From: Ferruginibacter sp.
GTDB lineage: Bacteria; Bacteroidota; Bacteroidia; Chitinophagales; Chitinophagaceae
Assembly (NCBI GenBank): GCA_025362235.1
Contig: JANYGZ010000011.1
Span: forward strand, 1 to 64,000
Length of the DNA stretch: 64,000 nucleotides
Direction of reading: 5' to 3'
Below are positions 34,456 to 44,044 of this stretch, in pieces. How positions within the stretch are numbered: position 1 is the first letter of the stretch; each line of letters begins with the position of its first letter. The notes below the pieces were generated by a model. The model saw only the letters and a list, made by a program, of their open reading frames with translations. It was not told where the DNA came from and searched no databases. Position numbers and translations under genes: made by a program.

Positions 34456-35655
34456 TTAATAAATCTGCTCATCATATTCCAACGAATTATCGACGACCTT
34501 TTTGTTTACTAAAAATTTATTCCGCCAGGCTACAGTTGCAGCCAATATAGTTAACAAAATCAAAAGGGACAGTCCTTGGGGGAGATTTGATTTTTCTGAA
34601 ATAAAGCCTATTAATGATGGACCGGTAAGGAAACCTATCAGGCCGCCTGTAGTTACCATGGCATATCCTTCTACTGTACTTACACCGGGAATATTGGCAG
34701 AGGCACTAAACAATACAGGGACAATACAGGAAGAACCACAGCCAATAAAAATATAGCCTGCAATGGCCACCGGAACAATGGGTACCAATACAACCAATGT
34801 AAACCCAAGGGCAGATAACAGGCAGCCGCAAATAACAATTGTTTTACTTCCGATTTTAGCAATCAGCCCATCGCCGTTTAACCTTCCTATCGTCATGGCG
34901 ATAGAGAAGCCTGCATAGCCAAGGCTCACCAATTCTTTAGGGGCATGCAGGGTTTCTTTAAAGTAGATGGCACTCCAGTCGGCTACGCAACCTTCTGCCA
35001 TAAAAGTAACCATGCAAATAAATGAAATACCCAATATGGTTGGCGAGGGAAGTTTAATGCCTGATCTGCTATGAATAATATCCTGGTTGGCCAATAATAA
35101 TTTTCGATTGGCTGTAATGACTGTTAAAATAATACTGGCTACCATAACAATCTGCCAACCCGATACCAGGTGAAACGAAAACATCAGAGCCGCCAAACCT
35201 GCACTAACCGCACCGCCCAGGCTATACATACCATGACAGGTGCTCATCAGCAAGCGGTTGGTTTTTTTCTCCATTAAGTTTACAGTGGCATTGGCAGACA
35301 CGCCATTTAAAAAACTGCATAAGCCAAAAAAATACAGGCATGTCCAAAACATGGGCCGGTTAACCGAATTAATCTGCAGTATCATAATTAAGCACAAAAC
35401 ACGGTAGCCGTTAAACATCCACCTGCCAACAGTAATTTTACTAAAAACCCTTGTAGATAAAAGCACACCGGTAATAGCCCCTAAAGGAGATAACAATAAA
35501 GATAACCCCAGGCTACCATCGGTAAAGCCCAGCCTTTGCTTTATACCTGGTATTGCTGCCACCCAGGTGCCGAATAAAAGACTGGATGTTGCGAATAAAA
35601 AACCCACCGCCAGGGCAGGTTTATTTTTTATAAAAGAAGAAATATTTTTAATCAT
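34456..35655 (-). CDS. MFS transporter
   Basis: A 399-residue protein with twelve predicted transmembrane helices and a major-facilitator layout. GTWVAAIPGIKQRLGFTDGSLGLSLL at the start and the loop GYAGFSIAMTIGRLNGDGLIAKIG near the seventh helix resemble the YbjJ/fucose-permease-like group. Substrate and direction of transport cannot be inferred. Single gene, with no regulator next to it. Confidence 0.87.
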   Translation of the reverse strand: MIKNISSFIKNKPALAVGFLFATSSLLFGTWVAAIPGIKQRLGFTDGSLGLSLLLSPLGAITGVLLSTRVFSKITVGRWMFNGYRVLCLIMILQINSVNRPMFWTCLYFFGLCSFLNGVSANATVNLMEKKTNRLLMSTCHGMYSLGGAVSAGLAALMFSFHLVSGWQIVMVASIILTVITANRKLLLANQDIIHSRSGIKLPSPTILGISFICMVTFMAEGCVADWSAIYFKETLHAPKELVSLGYAGFSIAMTIGRLNGDGLIAKIGSKTIVICGCLLSALGFTLVVLVPIVPVAIAGYIFIGCGSSCIVPVLFSASANIPGVSTVEGYAMVTTGGLIGFLTGPSLIGFISEKSNLPQGLSLLILLTILAATVAWRNKFLVNKKVVDNSLEYDEQIY

Positions 35656-35828
35656 TCATCAAATAATCTTTGCAGTCAGCCCAATACTCAAATGTAGTTT
35701 TTTGTTTTGATGAATTTACATTGATTGGGAATATTTGTAACCTGCCGTGAAACTGATACAATTTCTGTTACAGAATGACTTAAAGCCATAACCATATTAG
35801 GGAAATAACTATAAGCAGATAGTTATAA

Positions 35829-36236
35829 TCAGTCGCTGTTTTCATTATGCAATTTCTGTTCGTGGGCACCGGCAGCTATATACAAAGCAAAACAGGCAAT
35901 GGCTGTATCTTTCAGCATACTTATCAGGGCTGACCGTTTCAGTTCGACATCACCTGAATTTAAAAAATTGGGTAAATGGATAGTTAATACAAAAATTATC
36001 AGTATGGCTGCCAAAAGATAACCAGCGGCCTTTACCATCCTATTGGTTATAAAAGCTATTGCTACCAGTATAAATGCTGCCCCTACAAAATAGACCCAAA
36101 TTATACCCCCTGGTAAAAAATCGGGCACATAATTTACAAGGTCACGTGGATGCAAAAAATGCTGGATACCAAAAACAATCATTACAAGTGAAAGCAAATA
36201 GATTGAAATGCGGGAAATTAGATGTGGAAATTTCAT
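35829..36236 (-). CDS. Small DoxX-like membrane protein
   Basis: A 135-residue protein with four hydrophobic helices. The motif IVFGIQHFLHPRDLVNYVPDFLPGG is characteristic of DoxX-like membrane proteins. It is distinct from the DoxX protein at 33830. Function unknown. It is transcribed alone, on the same strand as the MFS transporter. Confidence 0.7.
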   Translation of the reverse strand: MKFPHLISRISIYLLSLVMIVFGIQHFLHPRDLVNYVPDFLPGGIIWVYFVGAAFILVAIAFITNRMVKAAGYLLAAILIIFVLTIHLPNFLNSGDVELKRSALISMLKDTAIACFALYIAAGAHEQKLHNENSD

Positions 36237-36451
36237 AATGGCGATTTTAGAGAAAAAAGTTACAACAATTAAAATAGAAGTGCAACTGTTTGATCACATT
36301 CTTTTTATGAATTTTTTATAGGGGCTTCGGTTTCTTTTATCCACTTATTGCAGGCTTTATATTTTCCATCAGCCTTTATACCCACTAAACCTTGTTATCA
36401 TCATCATTTTAAGAAGCTGGTTGAGTTAATTCGAATTTTGAGTTTAGGAAA

Positions 36452-36540
36452 TTGAGCTAAAGCCCCTCAATACCGTTTTATATTAACCCCGGCATAAATG
36501 CCAGGGTTAATTGAGAACAAATACCCGGCTTTAGCCCAAT
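36452..36540. repeat. Family D nested palindrome
   Basis: The outer arms GAGCTAAAGCC (36454-36464) and GGCTTTAGCCC (36527-36537) enclose a nested hairpin, TTAACCC/GGGTTAA around GGCAT/ATGCC (36483-36510). A related GGGCTAAAGCCC element is at 47433. The remainder of 36237-36592 shows no gene. Confidence 0.65.
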
Positions 36541-36592
36541 AAAGGATATTACAGATAATTCAAACAGGTTCTAAACAGAAACTGTTTATCTA

Positions 36593-36628
36593 AAATAAAA
36601 AAGCAGTCATGATTAAAACATGACTGCC
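36593..36628 (-). terminator. Rho-independent terminator of lysA
   Basis: On the minus strand GCAGTCATG (from 36627) pairs with CATGACTGC and is followed by TTTTTTATTTT. Confidence 0.85.
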
Positions 36629-36658
36629 CATAACTTAAAATGAATCTTATGCGTTGGC

Positions 36659-37867
36659 TTATATAACCTGGTTTTTCAGCAAATCTTCAAACTCATCTTT
36701 TCTACGGATAAGTTTGGCCTTGCCGTCAATTACCATTACTTCGGCAGGTTTTAGGCGGCTGTTAAAATTGCTCGCCATTTCGAAACCGTAAGCACCTGCA
36801 TTGTAAAAAACAAGATAGTCACCTTCCCTTACTTCGTGTAGTTTTCTATCCCATGCAAAAGTGTCTGTTTCGCAAATATTTCCCACCACTGTATATATTC
36901 TTTCGGCTCCGGCGGGGTTGCTGATGTTTTCTATATGATGATAGGCATCATACATCATGGGGCGTATAAGGTGATTAAAGCCACTATTTACACCGGCAAA
37001 AACCGCCGCAGGCGTTTGTTTAATTACATTGGTTTTTGCTACAAAATAACCGCACTGGCTCACCAGGTATTTACCCGGTTCAAACCATACCTGTAATTTT
37101 CTGCCTGTTTCTTTTTCAAATTCAGCAAACGCAACGGCAACTTTTTCACCCAGCGCAGCTACATCTGTTTCTGCATCGCCGGGTTGATACGGTACTTTAA
37201 AGCCGCTACCCAAATCAATAAATTCAAGATTGGGGAAATGGCTGGCAAGATCAAACATTACCGACAACCCCTCTAAAAAAACATTAATGTCTTTTATTTC
37301 GCTGCCGGTATGCATGTGTATACCGGTTACATTTAATTTGGTTGTTTTTACAATGCGTTCAATATGCCGCATCTGGTGGATGGAGATGCCGAATTTGCTA
37401 TCAATATGCCCGGTAGATATTTTAAAATTACCGCCTGCCATAATATGAGGATTCAGTCGAATACATACTGGGTAAGTTCCCTGAAATTTATTACCGAATT
37501 GTTCAAGTATAGAGATGTTATCGATGTTGATATTTACGCCCATTTCCTTTACGGCTACAATCTCGTCAAAATCTACACAGTTGGGAGTATACAGAATATC
37601 CTTTTTATCAAACCCGGCCATCAGCCCCAGCCTTACTTCATTAACACTTACACAATCAAGCGAAGCGCCTATTGATTGTACATACTTTAAAATATTAATA
37701 TTGGTGAGCGATTTACAGGCATAAAAAAAACGGGCATTGCAACCTGAAAAACCCTTCTGCAGTTTTTTATACTGCGCTGCAATACGCTCTGCATGATAAA
37801 TATAAACGGGTGTGCCAAATTCATCGGCGATTTCAATTAATTGATTGTGGGTTAAGTTTTTTGCCAT
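36659..37867 (-). CDS. lysA: Diaminopimelate decarboxylase
   Basis: A 402-residue PLP enzyme converting meso-diaminopimelate to lysine in the cytoplasm. The PLP lysine is in FYACKSLTNINIL (~51). The phosphate-binding Gly-rich loop is LGSGFKVPYQPG (~220-231), and the active-site Cys is in NICETDTFAWDR (~333). MYDAYHHI completes the fold III decarboxylase signature. The length matches the family. It is monocistronic with its own terminator. Confidence 0.94.
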   Translation of the reverse strand: MAKNLTHNQLIEIADEFGTPVYIYHAERIAAQYKKLQKGFSGCNARFFYACKSLTNINILKYVQSIGASLDCVSVNEVRLGLMAGFDKKDILYTPNCVDFDEIVAVKEMGVNINIDNISILEQFGNKFQGTYPVCIRLNPHIMAGGNFKISTGHIDSKFGISIHQMRHIERIVKTTKLNVTGIHMHTGSEIKDINVFLEGLSVMFDLASHFPNLEFIDLGSGFKVPYQPGDAETDVAALGEKVAVAFAEFEKETGRKLQVWFEPGKYLVSQCGYFVAKTNVIKQTPAAVFAGVNSGFNHLIRPMMYDAYHHIENISNPAGAERIYTVVGNICETDTFAWDRKLHEVREGDYLVFYNAGAYGFEMASNFNSRLKPAEVMVIDGKAKLIRRKDEFEDLLKNQVI

Positions 37868-37936
37868 TTTCTTTTTTGCTGTTTTTTTTAAATGTAAGGT
37901 GCTTTATTTTAACTGTTTACTTTAATTGCTGCACAT

Positions 37937-37976
37937 AAAAAAAGGTATGAGAAACATTCGTCGTCATACCTTTTTT
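37937..37976 (-). terminator. Terminator downstream of scpB
   Basis: AAAAAAAGGTATGA (37937-37950) and TCATACCTTTTTT (37964-37976) form a symmetrical hairpin able to act on both strands. Confidence 0.8.
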
Positions 37977-37992
37977 AAATTTTATTTTAAGA

Positions 37993-38766
37993 TTATGATT
38001 CTGATTGTTCGTCACTATTGTCCTTCTGTTTACCTTCTTCTTCATCAACATCCCCTGATACAGAAAGCACCCTTTCTTCATCCTGTTTATACGCTTTAAT
38101 AATTGCTTCCCGAAGAGGTAAGGTATTTTCTGTTTCCAAAACCATCGCCTCTTCCTCATCAACTGTTATTAATTCTTCTATTGGTTGGTGATTTACAATT
38201 GTTGCCTGCACCAGTTCTTCCATCAACACTTCGTTAATCTTTGGCAGGTCGGCCGTACTGTTGATGCCAAAATAATCCATAAAAGATTTTGATGTGGCAT
38301 ATATCAATGGCTTACCCACTGCATCTTCATTTCTGCCTGTAATAATCACCAGGTCTTTTTCTAATAATTTCTGAACCGCATAATCGCAGTTTACACCACG
38401 TATAGCTTCCATTTCGCTTTTGGCAATAGGTTGTTTATATGCAATAATGGCAAGGGTTTCAAGTGCCGCGGTAGAAAGACGTTTTAAAAATTTATCGCCG
38501 TTTAATTGTGCCACCGTTTTATGATATTCTTTCTTTGTTAAAAACTGCCAGCCGCCGCCGCTTTGTTTTAATTCAAAAGCATAAAACTCAGAGTTATATT
38601 TTTCGTGTATACCTTCAACGGCAGCATCTACCTGTTCAATAGTCGTTCTGTCTTCAATAAAACCCAGTGCATTGTTCAGTAATTCTACCAGCTCAGTATT
38701 AATAAGCGGCTTATCACTTGCAAAAATCAAGGCTTCAATATGTGGTATTATTTGCGAAAGTTCCAT
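37993..38766 (-). CDS. scpB: Chromosome segregation protein ScpB
   Basis: A 257-residue protein. Its N-terminal two winged helices begin IPHIEALIFASDKPL. Conserved KRLSTAALETLAIIAYKQPIAKSEMEAIRGVN is the kleisin-binding core of ScpB in the Smc-ScpA-ScpB condensin. The C-terminal ~80 residues form an acidic, low-complexity tail, longer than in Bacillus. scpA is not in the window. It lies between lysA and atpG on the same strand. Confidence 0.93.
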   Translation of the reverse strand: MELSQIIPHIEALIFASDKPLINTELVELLNNALGFIEDRTTIEQVDAAVEGIHEKYNSEFYAFELKQSGGGWQFLTKKEYHKTVAQLNGDKFLKRLSTAALETLAIIAYKQPIAKSEMEAIRGVNCDYAVQKLLEKDLVIITGRNEDAVGKPLIYATSKSFMDYFGINSTADLPKINEVLMEELVQATIVNHQPIEELITVDEEEAMVLETENTLPLREAIIKAYKQDEERVLSVSGDVDEEEGKQKDNSDEQSES

Positions 38767-38854
38767 ACCAATATTCCCTTTCAGGAGATTATTTTATTTA
38801 TTTAAAAATGATTGCAATTAATAAGATACACCTTAACCCTTTACGGGATGCGGG

Positions 38855-39736
38855 TTAACCATTTAATGCTGCTGCACCACTTACTATTTCTGTTAGCTCG
38901 GTAGTAATGGCTGCCTGCCTCGCCCTGTTGTAACTTAATTTTAATGATTTCAGCAATTCGTTGGCATTTTCACTTGCCTTATCCATAGCCGTCATACGGG
39001 CACCCTGTTCGCTTGCGTTGCCATCCAAAACCGCCTTATACAATTGGGTATTTAAAATTTTAGGCATCAGTTCATTAATCAAAACCTCTTTGTCCGGTTC
39101 AAAAATAAAATCTGCATTTTTTTCACCCACCTTTTTTTGCACTTTTATTATAGGCAAAAACTGTTCAGCAATAAATGTTTGTGTACCGGCATTTTTAAAT
39201 TCGCTAAACACCAGTTCTACAGCATCTATTTCTTTATTGGCAAAAGCCTCCATAGCATATTTTGCCGCTGCCTGCACTTTAGCAAAACTTAATCCTGTAA
39301 AAATATCCCAATAATTATCTACAACTTTAAATCCATTTTTTGTAAAATGTTCGTATCCTTTTTTACCAATCGTCAAAACAGATACTTTTCCTTTTGCATG
39401 TTGCCCCGCATATTTTTCAAAAATCAATTGTCTTGTTAATTTAATCAGGTTACTGTTATAACCTCCGCATAATCCCCTGTCGCTTGTAACAATAATAATC
39501 AATACTTTTTCTATGGTCCTTTCTGCAGCCAGGTCCGTTTTTACATCCCCATCACTGTTGCTGACAATATTGCTCAGCATTTCCTGCAGCTTTTTTGCAT
39601 AAGGGCGCATTTGAGTAATGGCATCCTGTGCCCGGCGTAATTTTGCCGCACTTACCATCTTCATTGCTTTGGTTATCTGCTGGGTACTTTGTACACTTTT
39701 AATCCTGTTACGTACTTCTTTTAAAGCTCCTGACAT
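38855..39736 (-). CDS. atpG: ATP synthase F1 gamma subunit
   Basis: A 293-residue gamma subunit of the F1 motor. The N-terminal helix MSGALKEVRNRIKSVQSTQQITKAMKMV and the C-terminal helix ending LTEIVSGAAALNG form the rotating coiled coil. The start is the ATG at 39736; a longer upstream reading (to 39916) runs through a TACCTTTG promoter box and a family C repeat and is not family-like. No other atp genes lie next to it, so gamma is separated from the alpha and beta subunits here. Confidence 0.94.
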   Translation of the reverse strand: MSGALKEVRNRIKSVQSTQQITKAMKMVSAAKLRRAQDAITQMRPYAKKLQEMLSNIVSNSDGDVKTDLAAERTIEKVLIIIVTSDRGLCGGYNSNLIKLTRQLIFEKYAGQHAKGKVSVLTIGKKGYEHFTKNGFKVVDNYWDIFTGLSFAKVQAAAKYAMEAFANKEIDAVELVFSEFKNAGTQTFIAEQFLPIIKVQKKVGEKNADFIFEPDKEVLINELMPKILNTQLYKAVLDGNASEQGARMTAMDKASENANELLKSLKLSYNRARQAAITTELTEIVSGAAALNG

Positions 39737-39771
39737 ATAAACTAAATTAATTAAGTTTTGTTTTTGGATGG

Positions 39772-39779
39772 CAAAGGTA
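39772..39779 (-). promoter_or_regulatory. -7 promoter box of atpG
   Basis: TACCTTTG on the minus strand, 35 bases upstream of the atpG ATG. It supports the shorter start. Confidence 0.5.
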
Positions 39780-39911
39780 TGGCAAAAAACAGTAAATGGA
39801 AGCGGGTTTATTAACAAAAAAACCCCGTTTTTGCTATTTAAACCAGACGGGTAAATATAATAAATTAAATTTTTTCTTAAACCGGTGAAATTATCTTCGG
39901 CATATTTTTTT

Positions 39912-40107
39912 GCCATTAAGGCGTTGACGCATTTTTATTTGCATTACCTCTTAACGACTAAACGGCCATTACGTTTTTTGCCGTTGAGGCGTTGAGGCGT
40001 TTTTTATTTTCTTTCATCCTGACGCCTTAACGGCCATTATTTTTTTGCCGTTAAGGCGTTGACGCATTTTTTATTTGAGTTACGTCTTAACGACTAAACG
40101 GCTATTA
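39912..40107. repeat. Family C tandem palindromic repeats (three units)
   Basis: Three units of ~60 bases in a row (39912-39970, 39979-40038, 40047-40107). Each begins GCCGTTAAGGCGTTGANGCG (or GCCATT/GCCGTTG) followed by a T-rich stretch and ends TTAACGACTAAACGGCCATT or similar. The two halves of a unit are imperfect inverted repeats, so each can fold into a long hairpin. Two more units lie at 63736 and 63848. They fill the gap between the divergent atpG and secA genes. Confidence 0.75.
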
Positions 40108-40285
40108 TTTCTATCCCTCCGTTATTTTTTATAATAAAGTAACTATAATTGCAAACTAATATACCTCGTAATATACATCAGGTTGCACATATATATAATT
40201 CTTCTGGTATAAAGCCCACCAGTGTTAGTCAAACCTTCTTCCGTTTTCTCTTTCAACAACCAACAGTAAACTGTTAACAAATTTG

Positions 40286-40293
40286 TACCTTTG
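40286..40293 (+). promoter_or_regulatory. Candidate -7 promoter box of secA
   Basis: TACCTTTG on the plus strand, 115 bases before the secA ATG. No clear -33 TTTG is visible at the usual distance. Confidence 0.4.
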
Positions 40294-40408
40294 CTGCCCT
40301 ATAAATAATGTTGGTTCTGTCAATTTGGCTCTAAAAATATTTAAGCACCAAATTTGACATTGCAAAACACCCGCATTTTTAATTGTAATACTTATAACTC
40401 AGAATTTT

Positions 40409-43400
40409 ATGATAGGTCTTTTATCGAAAATATTTGGTGGCAACAAAAGTGAGAAGGACGTAAAAAAAATCAGTCCGCAGGTTGAAATTATCAACCGCTT
40501 TTTTGCCGAATACCAATCTTTAAGCAATGATGCTTTGCGTAATAAAACGCAGGATTTTAAACAACGTATTCAACAGCATCTTGCCGGTATTGATGAACAG
40601 ATCAATACTAAAAAAACCGATGCAGAAAATTTACCTGTTGCGGATATTAACCAAAAAGATGTTTTTTACCAGGAAATAGATGCCCTTAAAAAAGACAGGG
40701 ATAAAAAAATTGAAGAAGTATTGTTGCAGATTTTACCCGAAGCTTTTGCCGCCGTAAAAGAAACGGCCCGCCGTTTTAAAGAGAATACTCAATTAAAAAG
40801 TATAGCCACTGAACTCGATAAAAAACTCGCTGTTACAAAAAAGCATATCCGTATTGAAGGCGATAAATCTTTTTTTAGCAATACATGGACCGCCGCAGGT
40901 GGCGAAGTAACCTGGAATATGCTGCATTACGATGTGCAGTTAATTGGCGGTATGGTTTTACATAACGGTAAAATTGCGGAGATGGCTACCGGTGAAGGTA
41001 AAACGCTCGTGAGTACTTTGCCGGCTTACTTAAATGCATTAAGCGGCGAAGGTGTGCATATTGTTACGGTAAACGATTACCTGGCAAGAAGGGATAGTGA
41101 ATGGAATGGCCCCATTTTTGAATTTCTGGGGCTTACCGTAGATTGTATTGATAAACACGAACCCAACGGTGATGCAAGGCGTGCAGCTTATAATGCTGAT
41201 ATTACTTATGGTACCAATAACGAATTTGGTTTCGATTACCTGAGGGATAACATGGTTCACAGTCCTGATGAAATGGTGCAACGCAAACATCATTTTGCCA
41301 TGGTGGATGAGGTAGATAGTGTATTGATTGATGATGCCCGTACGCCTTTGATCATTAGCGGACCTGTGGGCCACAGCGATAATACCCAACAGTTTTTCGA
41401 CTTAAAACCACGTATTGAAAAATTAGTGGATGCACAGAAAAGAGCCGTGAACCAGTTTTTAATTGATGCAAAGAAAAAAATAGCCGAAGGCAACGATGAC
41501 CCTAAAGATGGAGGTTTATCCTTATTCAGGGCACACAGGGGTTTACCAAAAAATGGCGCCTTAATTAAATTTTTAAGCGAGCCAGGCATGAGGGTGAAAA
41601 TGCAGAAAAGCGAAAACTATTACCTGGCCGATCAGCAAAAAGAAATGCCCAAGGCAGATGAAGAACTGTACTTTCATATTGATGAAAAAAATAACCAGGT
41701 TGATCTTACTGATAAAGGTATTAATCTTATCACCAAAGCGGGTGAAGATACAGAGTTTTTTATACTGCCTGATATTGCTGTTAAGCTAACAGATATTGAT
41801 AAAGGCAATTTAGGTGCTGATGAAAAATTACATCTTAAAGAAGGATTGCTGAATGAGTATTCGCAAAAGGCTGACCGCATACATACGGTACAGCAGTTAT
41901 TAAAAGCATATACTTTATTTGATAAGGATACCGAGTACGTGGTAATGGAAGATGCCGTTAAAATTGTAGATGAACAAACAGGCCGTATACTGGATGGAAG
42001 AAGGTACAGTGATGGTTTGCACCAGGCCATAGAAGCAAAAGAAAATGTAAAGATAGAAGCCAGTACACAAACCTATGCTACGGTTACTTTGCAAAACTAC
42101 TTTAGGATGTACCACAAGCTTTGTGGTATGACGGGTACTGCAGAAACTGAAGCAGCAGAGTTGTGGGACATTTATAAATTAGATGTGGTAACCATCCCCA
42201 CCAATATACCGGCTATCCGTAAAGATGAACAGGATTTGGTGTACAAAACCAAACGTGAAAAATACAAAGCGGTTATTGACGAAATTGAGCGTTTACGCCT
42301 TGCCGGTAGACCATCGCTTGTGGGTACTACTTCTGTAGAAATAAGTGAATTGCTGAGCAGGATGTTGAAACAAAAAAACATTCCGCACAATGTATTAAAT
42401 GCAAAACAACATGCCAGGGAAGCACAGGTTGTTGCTGAAGCAGGTTTAGCAGGCGCTGTTACCATTGCAACCAACATGGCTGGGCGTGGTACAGATATCA
42501 AGCTGGGGCCAGGTGTTAAAGATGCAGGTGGTTTGGCCATTGTAGGTACAGAGCGCCATGAGAGCCGTCGTGTAGACAGGCAGTTGCGTGGCCGTGCCGG
42601 ACGCCAGGGCGACCCGGGCAGTACGCAGTTTTTTGCAAGTCTTGAAGATGACCTGATGCGTATGTTTGGCAGCGAACGTATTGCCAGCCTGATGGACAGG
42701 ATGGGTTATAAAGAAGGGGAAGTGATACAGCATAGTATGATCTCCAAATCAATTGAAAGGGCACAGAAAAAAGTAGAAGAAAATAACTTTGGCATTCGTA
42801 AACGTTTGCTGGAATATGATGATGTAATGAACAAGCAACGCAACGTGGTGTACAGCAAACGTAACCATGCTTTGTTTGGTGAAAGGCTGGCGCTTGATTT
42901 GGATAATGCGTTTTACTCTGTAGCAGATGGCCTTATCAATTCCTTCAGGGAAAGCGGCGATTATGAAGACTTTAAATTAGCCGCCATTGTAAACTTTGGT
43001 ATTGATACCAGCATTACACAGGAAGAACTGGAGAAGGGAAATATACAACAGGTAGCCGAAAAATTATATGATGAAGCCAAGAGTAATTATAACCGTAAGG
43101 TGATTGCAGTTGCTGCACAAACTTTGCCCATCATTAAAAACATCCGCAAAGAACAGGGAAACCATATTGAAAATGTGGCGGTACCGTTTACGGATGGACG
43201 CAAACAAATACAGGCATTGGCCAACCTTGAAAAGACCATTGCAAGCGATGGAACTGAATTGCCCAATGCGCTGGAACGCAGCATTACCCTTGCTTTGATT
43301 GATGATGCATGGAAAGAACATTTACGTGCCATGGACGATTTGCGCCACAGTGTACAAACAGCGGGCTACGAACAAAAGGACCCGTTGGTGATTTATAAAA

Positions 43401-43747
43401 TAGAAGCTTTTAGCGCCTTTAAACAAATGGACGACGCTGTAAATAAAGATATTGTAAGCTTCCTTTGCCATTGCGCTATACCAACAGAACAAACCAATGC
43501 CGGCACTATAAAAGAAGGCCGTGAACAAAAAACAGATATGAGCAAAATGCGCCAGCGCAAAGAAGAATTTGCAGGTGCAGCAGCCGGTGGAGGCCCAGAA
43601 TATATCAGTAACGAAAATGATTACAACGACCCCTCACCTTCCATTAAACAGGAACCGATACGTGTAGAACCAAAGATTGGCAGAAATGATGCCTGCCCTT
43701 GCGGTAGTGGCAAAAAGTTTAAGAACTGCCATGGCAAGGATGCGTAA
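40409..43747 (+). CDS. secA: Protein translocase ATPase SecA
   Basis: A 1112-residue motor that pushes preproteins through SecYEG. Walker A is MATGEGKTLV (~192-201), Walker B DEVDSVLIDDARTP (~300), and motif GRGTDIKLG and QLRGRAGRQGDPG lie in NBD2. The C-terminal zinc motif is CPCGSGKKFKNCHG (~1094). It is about 200 residues longer than the E. coli protein because of insertions typical of Bacteroidetes. A terminator follows. Divergent from atpG across tandem repeats. Confidence 0.97.
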   Translation: MIGLLSKIFGGNKSEKDVKKISPQVEIINRFFAEYQSLSNDALRNKTQDFKQRIQQHLAGIDEQINTKKTDAENLPVADINQKDVFYQEIDALKKDRDKKIEEVLLQILPEAFAAVKETARRFKENTQLKSIATELDKKLAVTKKHIRIEGDKSFFSNTWTAAGGEVTWNMLHYDVQLIGGMVLHNGKIAEMATGEGKTLVSTLPAYLNALSGEGVHIVTVNDYLARRDSEWNGPIFEFLGLTVDCIDKHEPNGDARRAAYNADITYGTNNEFGFDYLRDNMVHSPDEMVQRKHHFAMVDEVDSVLIDDARTPLIISGPVGHSDNTQQFFDLKPRIEKLVDAQKRAVNQFLIDAKKKIAEGNDDPKDGGLSLFRAHRGLPKNGALIKFLSEPGMRVKMQKSENYYLADQQKEMPKADEELYFHIDEKNNQVDLTDKGINLITKAGEDTEFFILPDIAVKLTDIDKGNLGADEKLHLKEGLLNEYSQKADRIHTVQQLLKAYTLFDKDTEYVVMEDAVKIVDEQTGRILDGRRYSDGLHQAIEAKENVKIEASTQTYATVTLQNYFRMYHKLCGMTGTAETEAAELWDIYKLDVVTIPTNIPAIRKDEQDLVYKTKREKYKAVIDEIERLRLAGRPSLVGTTSVEISELLSRMLKQKNIPHNVLNAKQHAREAQVVAEAGLAGAVTIATNMAGRGTDIKLGPGVKDAGGLAIVGTERHESRRVDRQLRGRAGRQGDPGSTQFFASLEDDLMRMFGSERIASLMDRMGYKEGEVIQHSMISKSIERAQKKVEENNFGIRKRLLEYDDVMNKQRNVVYSKRNHALFGERLALDLDNAFYSVADGLINSFRESGDYEDFKLAAIVNFGIDTSITQEELEKGNIQQVAEKLYDEAKSNYNRKVIAVAAQTLPIIKNIRKEQGNHIENVAVPFTDGRKQIQALANLEKTIASDGTELPNALERSITLALIDDAWKEHLRAMDDLRHSVQTAGYEQKDPLVIYKIEAFSAFKQMDDAVNKDIVSFLCHCAIPTEQTNAGTIKEGREQKTDMSKMRQRKEEFAGAAAGGGPEYISNENDYNDPSPSIKQEPIRVEPKIGRNDACPCGSGKKFKNCHGKDA

Positions 43748-43766
43748 AACAAACACTTTTTTATAC

Positions 43767-43803
43767 AAGGCTAACTGTTATGATTAGCCTTTATTATTTT
43801 TAT
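43767..43803 (+). terminator. Rho-independent terminator of secA
   Basis: AAGGCTAA (43767-43774) pairs with TTAGCCTT (43784-43791), followed by TATTATTTTT. Confidence 0.8.
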
Positions 43804-44013
43804 TATCCGGGCTAGGAAGCAATGGGGAACATTGTTGCATCGCCCTCTTGTACGACATACCAATAGTCAAAAAAAATTATCAGGCCGGCATTGATTATTT
43901 TAATATGCTTACACATTGTTAAGTGTATATTTGAGTATGCCTTCGGCTGGTGGTCCACAAGACCAACAGCTGCCTTCGACAAAACAATACATAAACTTAC
44001 ATGAGGGCTTTTT

Positions 44014-44021
44014 TATCTTTG
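44014..44021 (+). promoter_or_regulatory. -7 promoter box of the deaminase-fusion gene
   Basis: TATCTTTG, 23 bases before the ATG at 44045. It supports this start over the ATG at 43916, which lies upstream of the box. Confidence 0.5.
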
Positions 44022-44044
44022 CGAAAGCGGAAACATATAATAAT

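Noticed and set aside
38833-38858. Hairpin TTAACCC/GGGTTAA as atpG terminator
   Set aside because: It overlaps the stop codon and has no T-run on the minus strand.
39737-39916. N-terminal extension of atpG to an ATG at 39916
   Set aside because: The extension reads through a promoter box and a family C repeat; family homology starts at the ATG at 39736.
39912-40107. Tandem repeats as a CRISPR array
   Set aside because: Units are imperfect palindromes without unique spacers of constant length, and no cas genes are present.
43916-44044. Earlier ATG for the deaminase fusion
   Set aside because: It lies upstream of the TATCTTTG box and its residues do not resemble the family.
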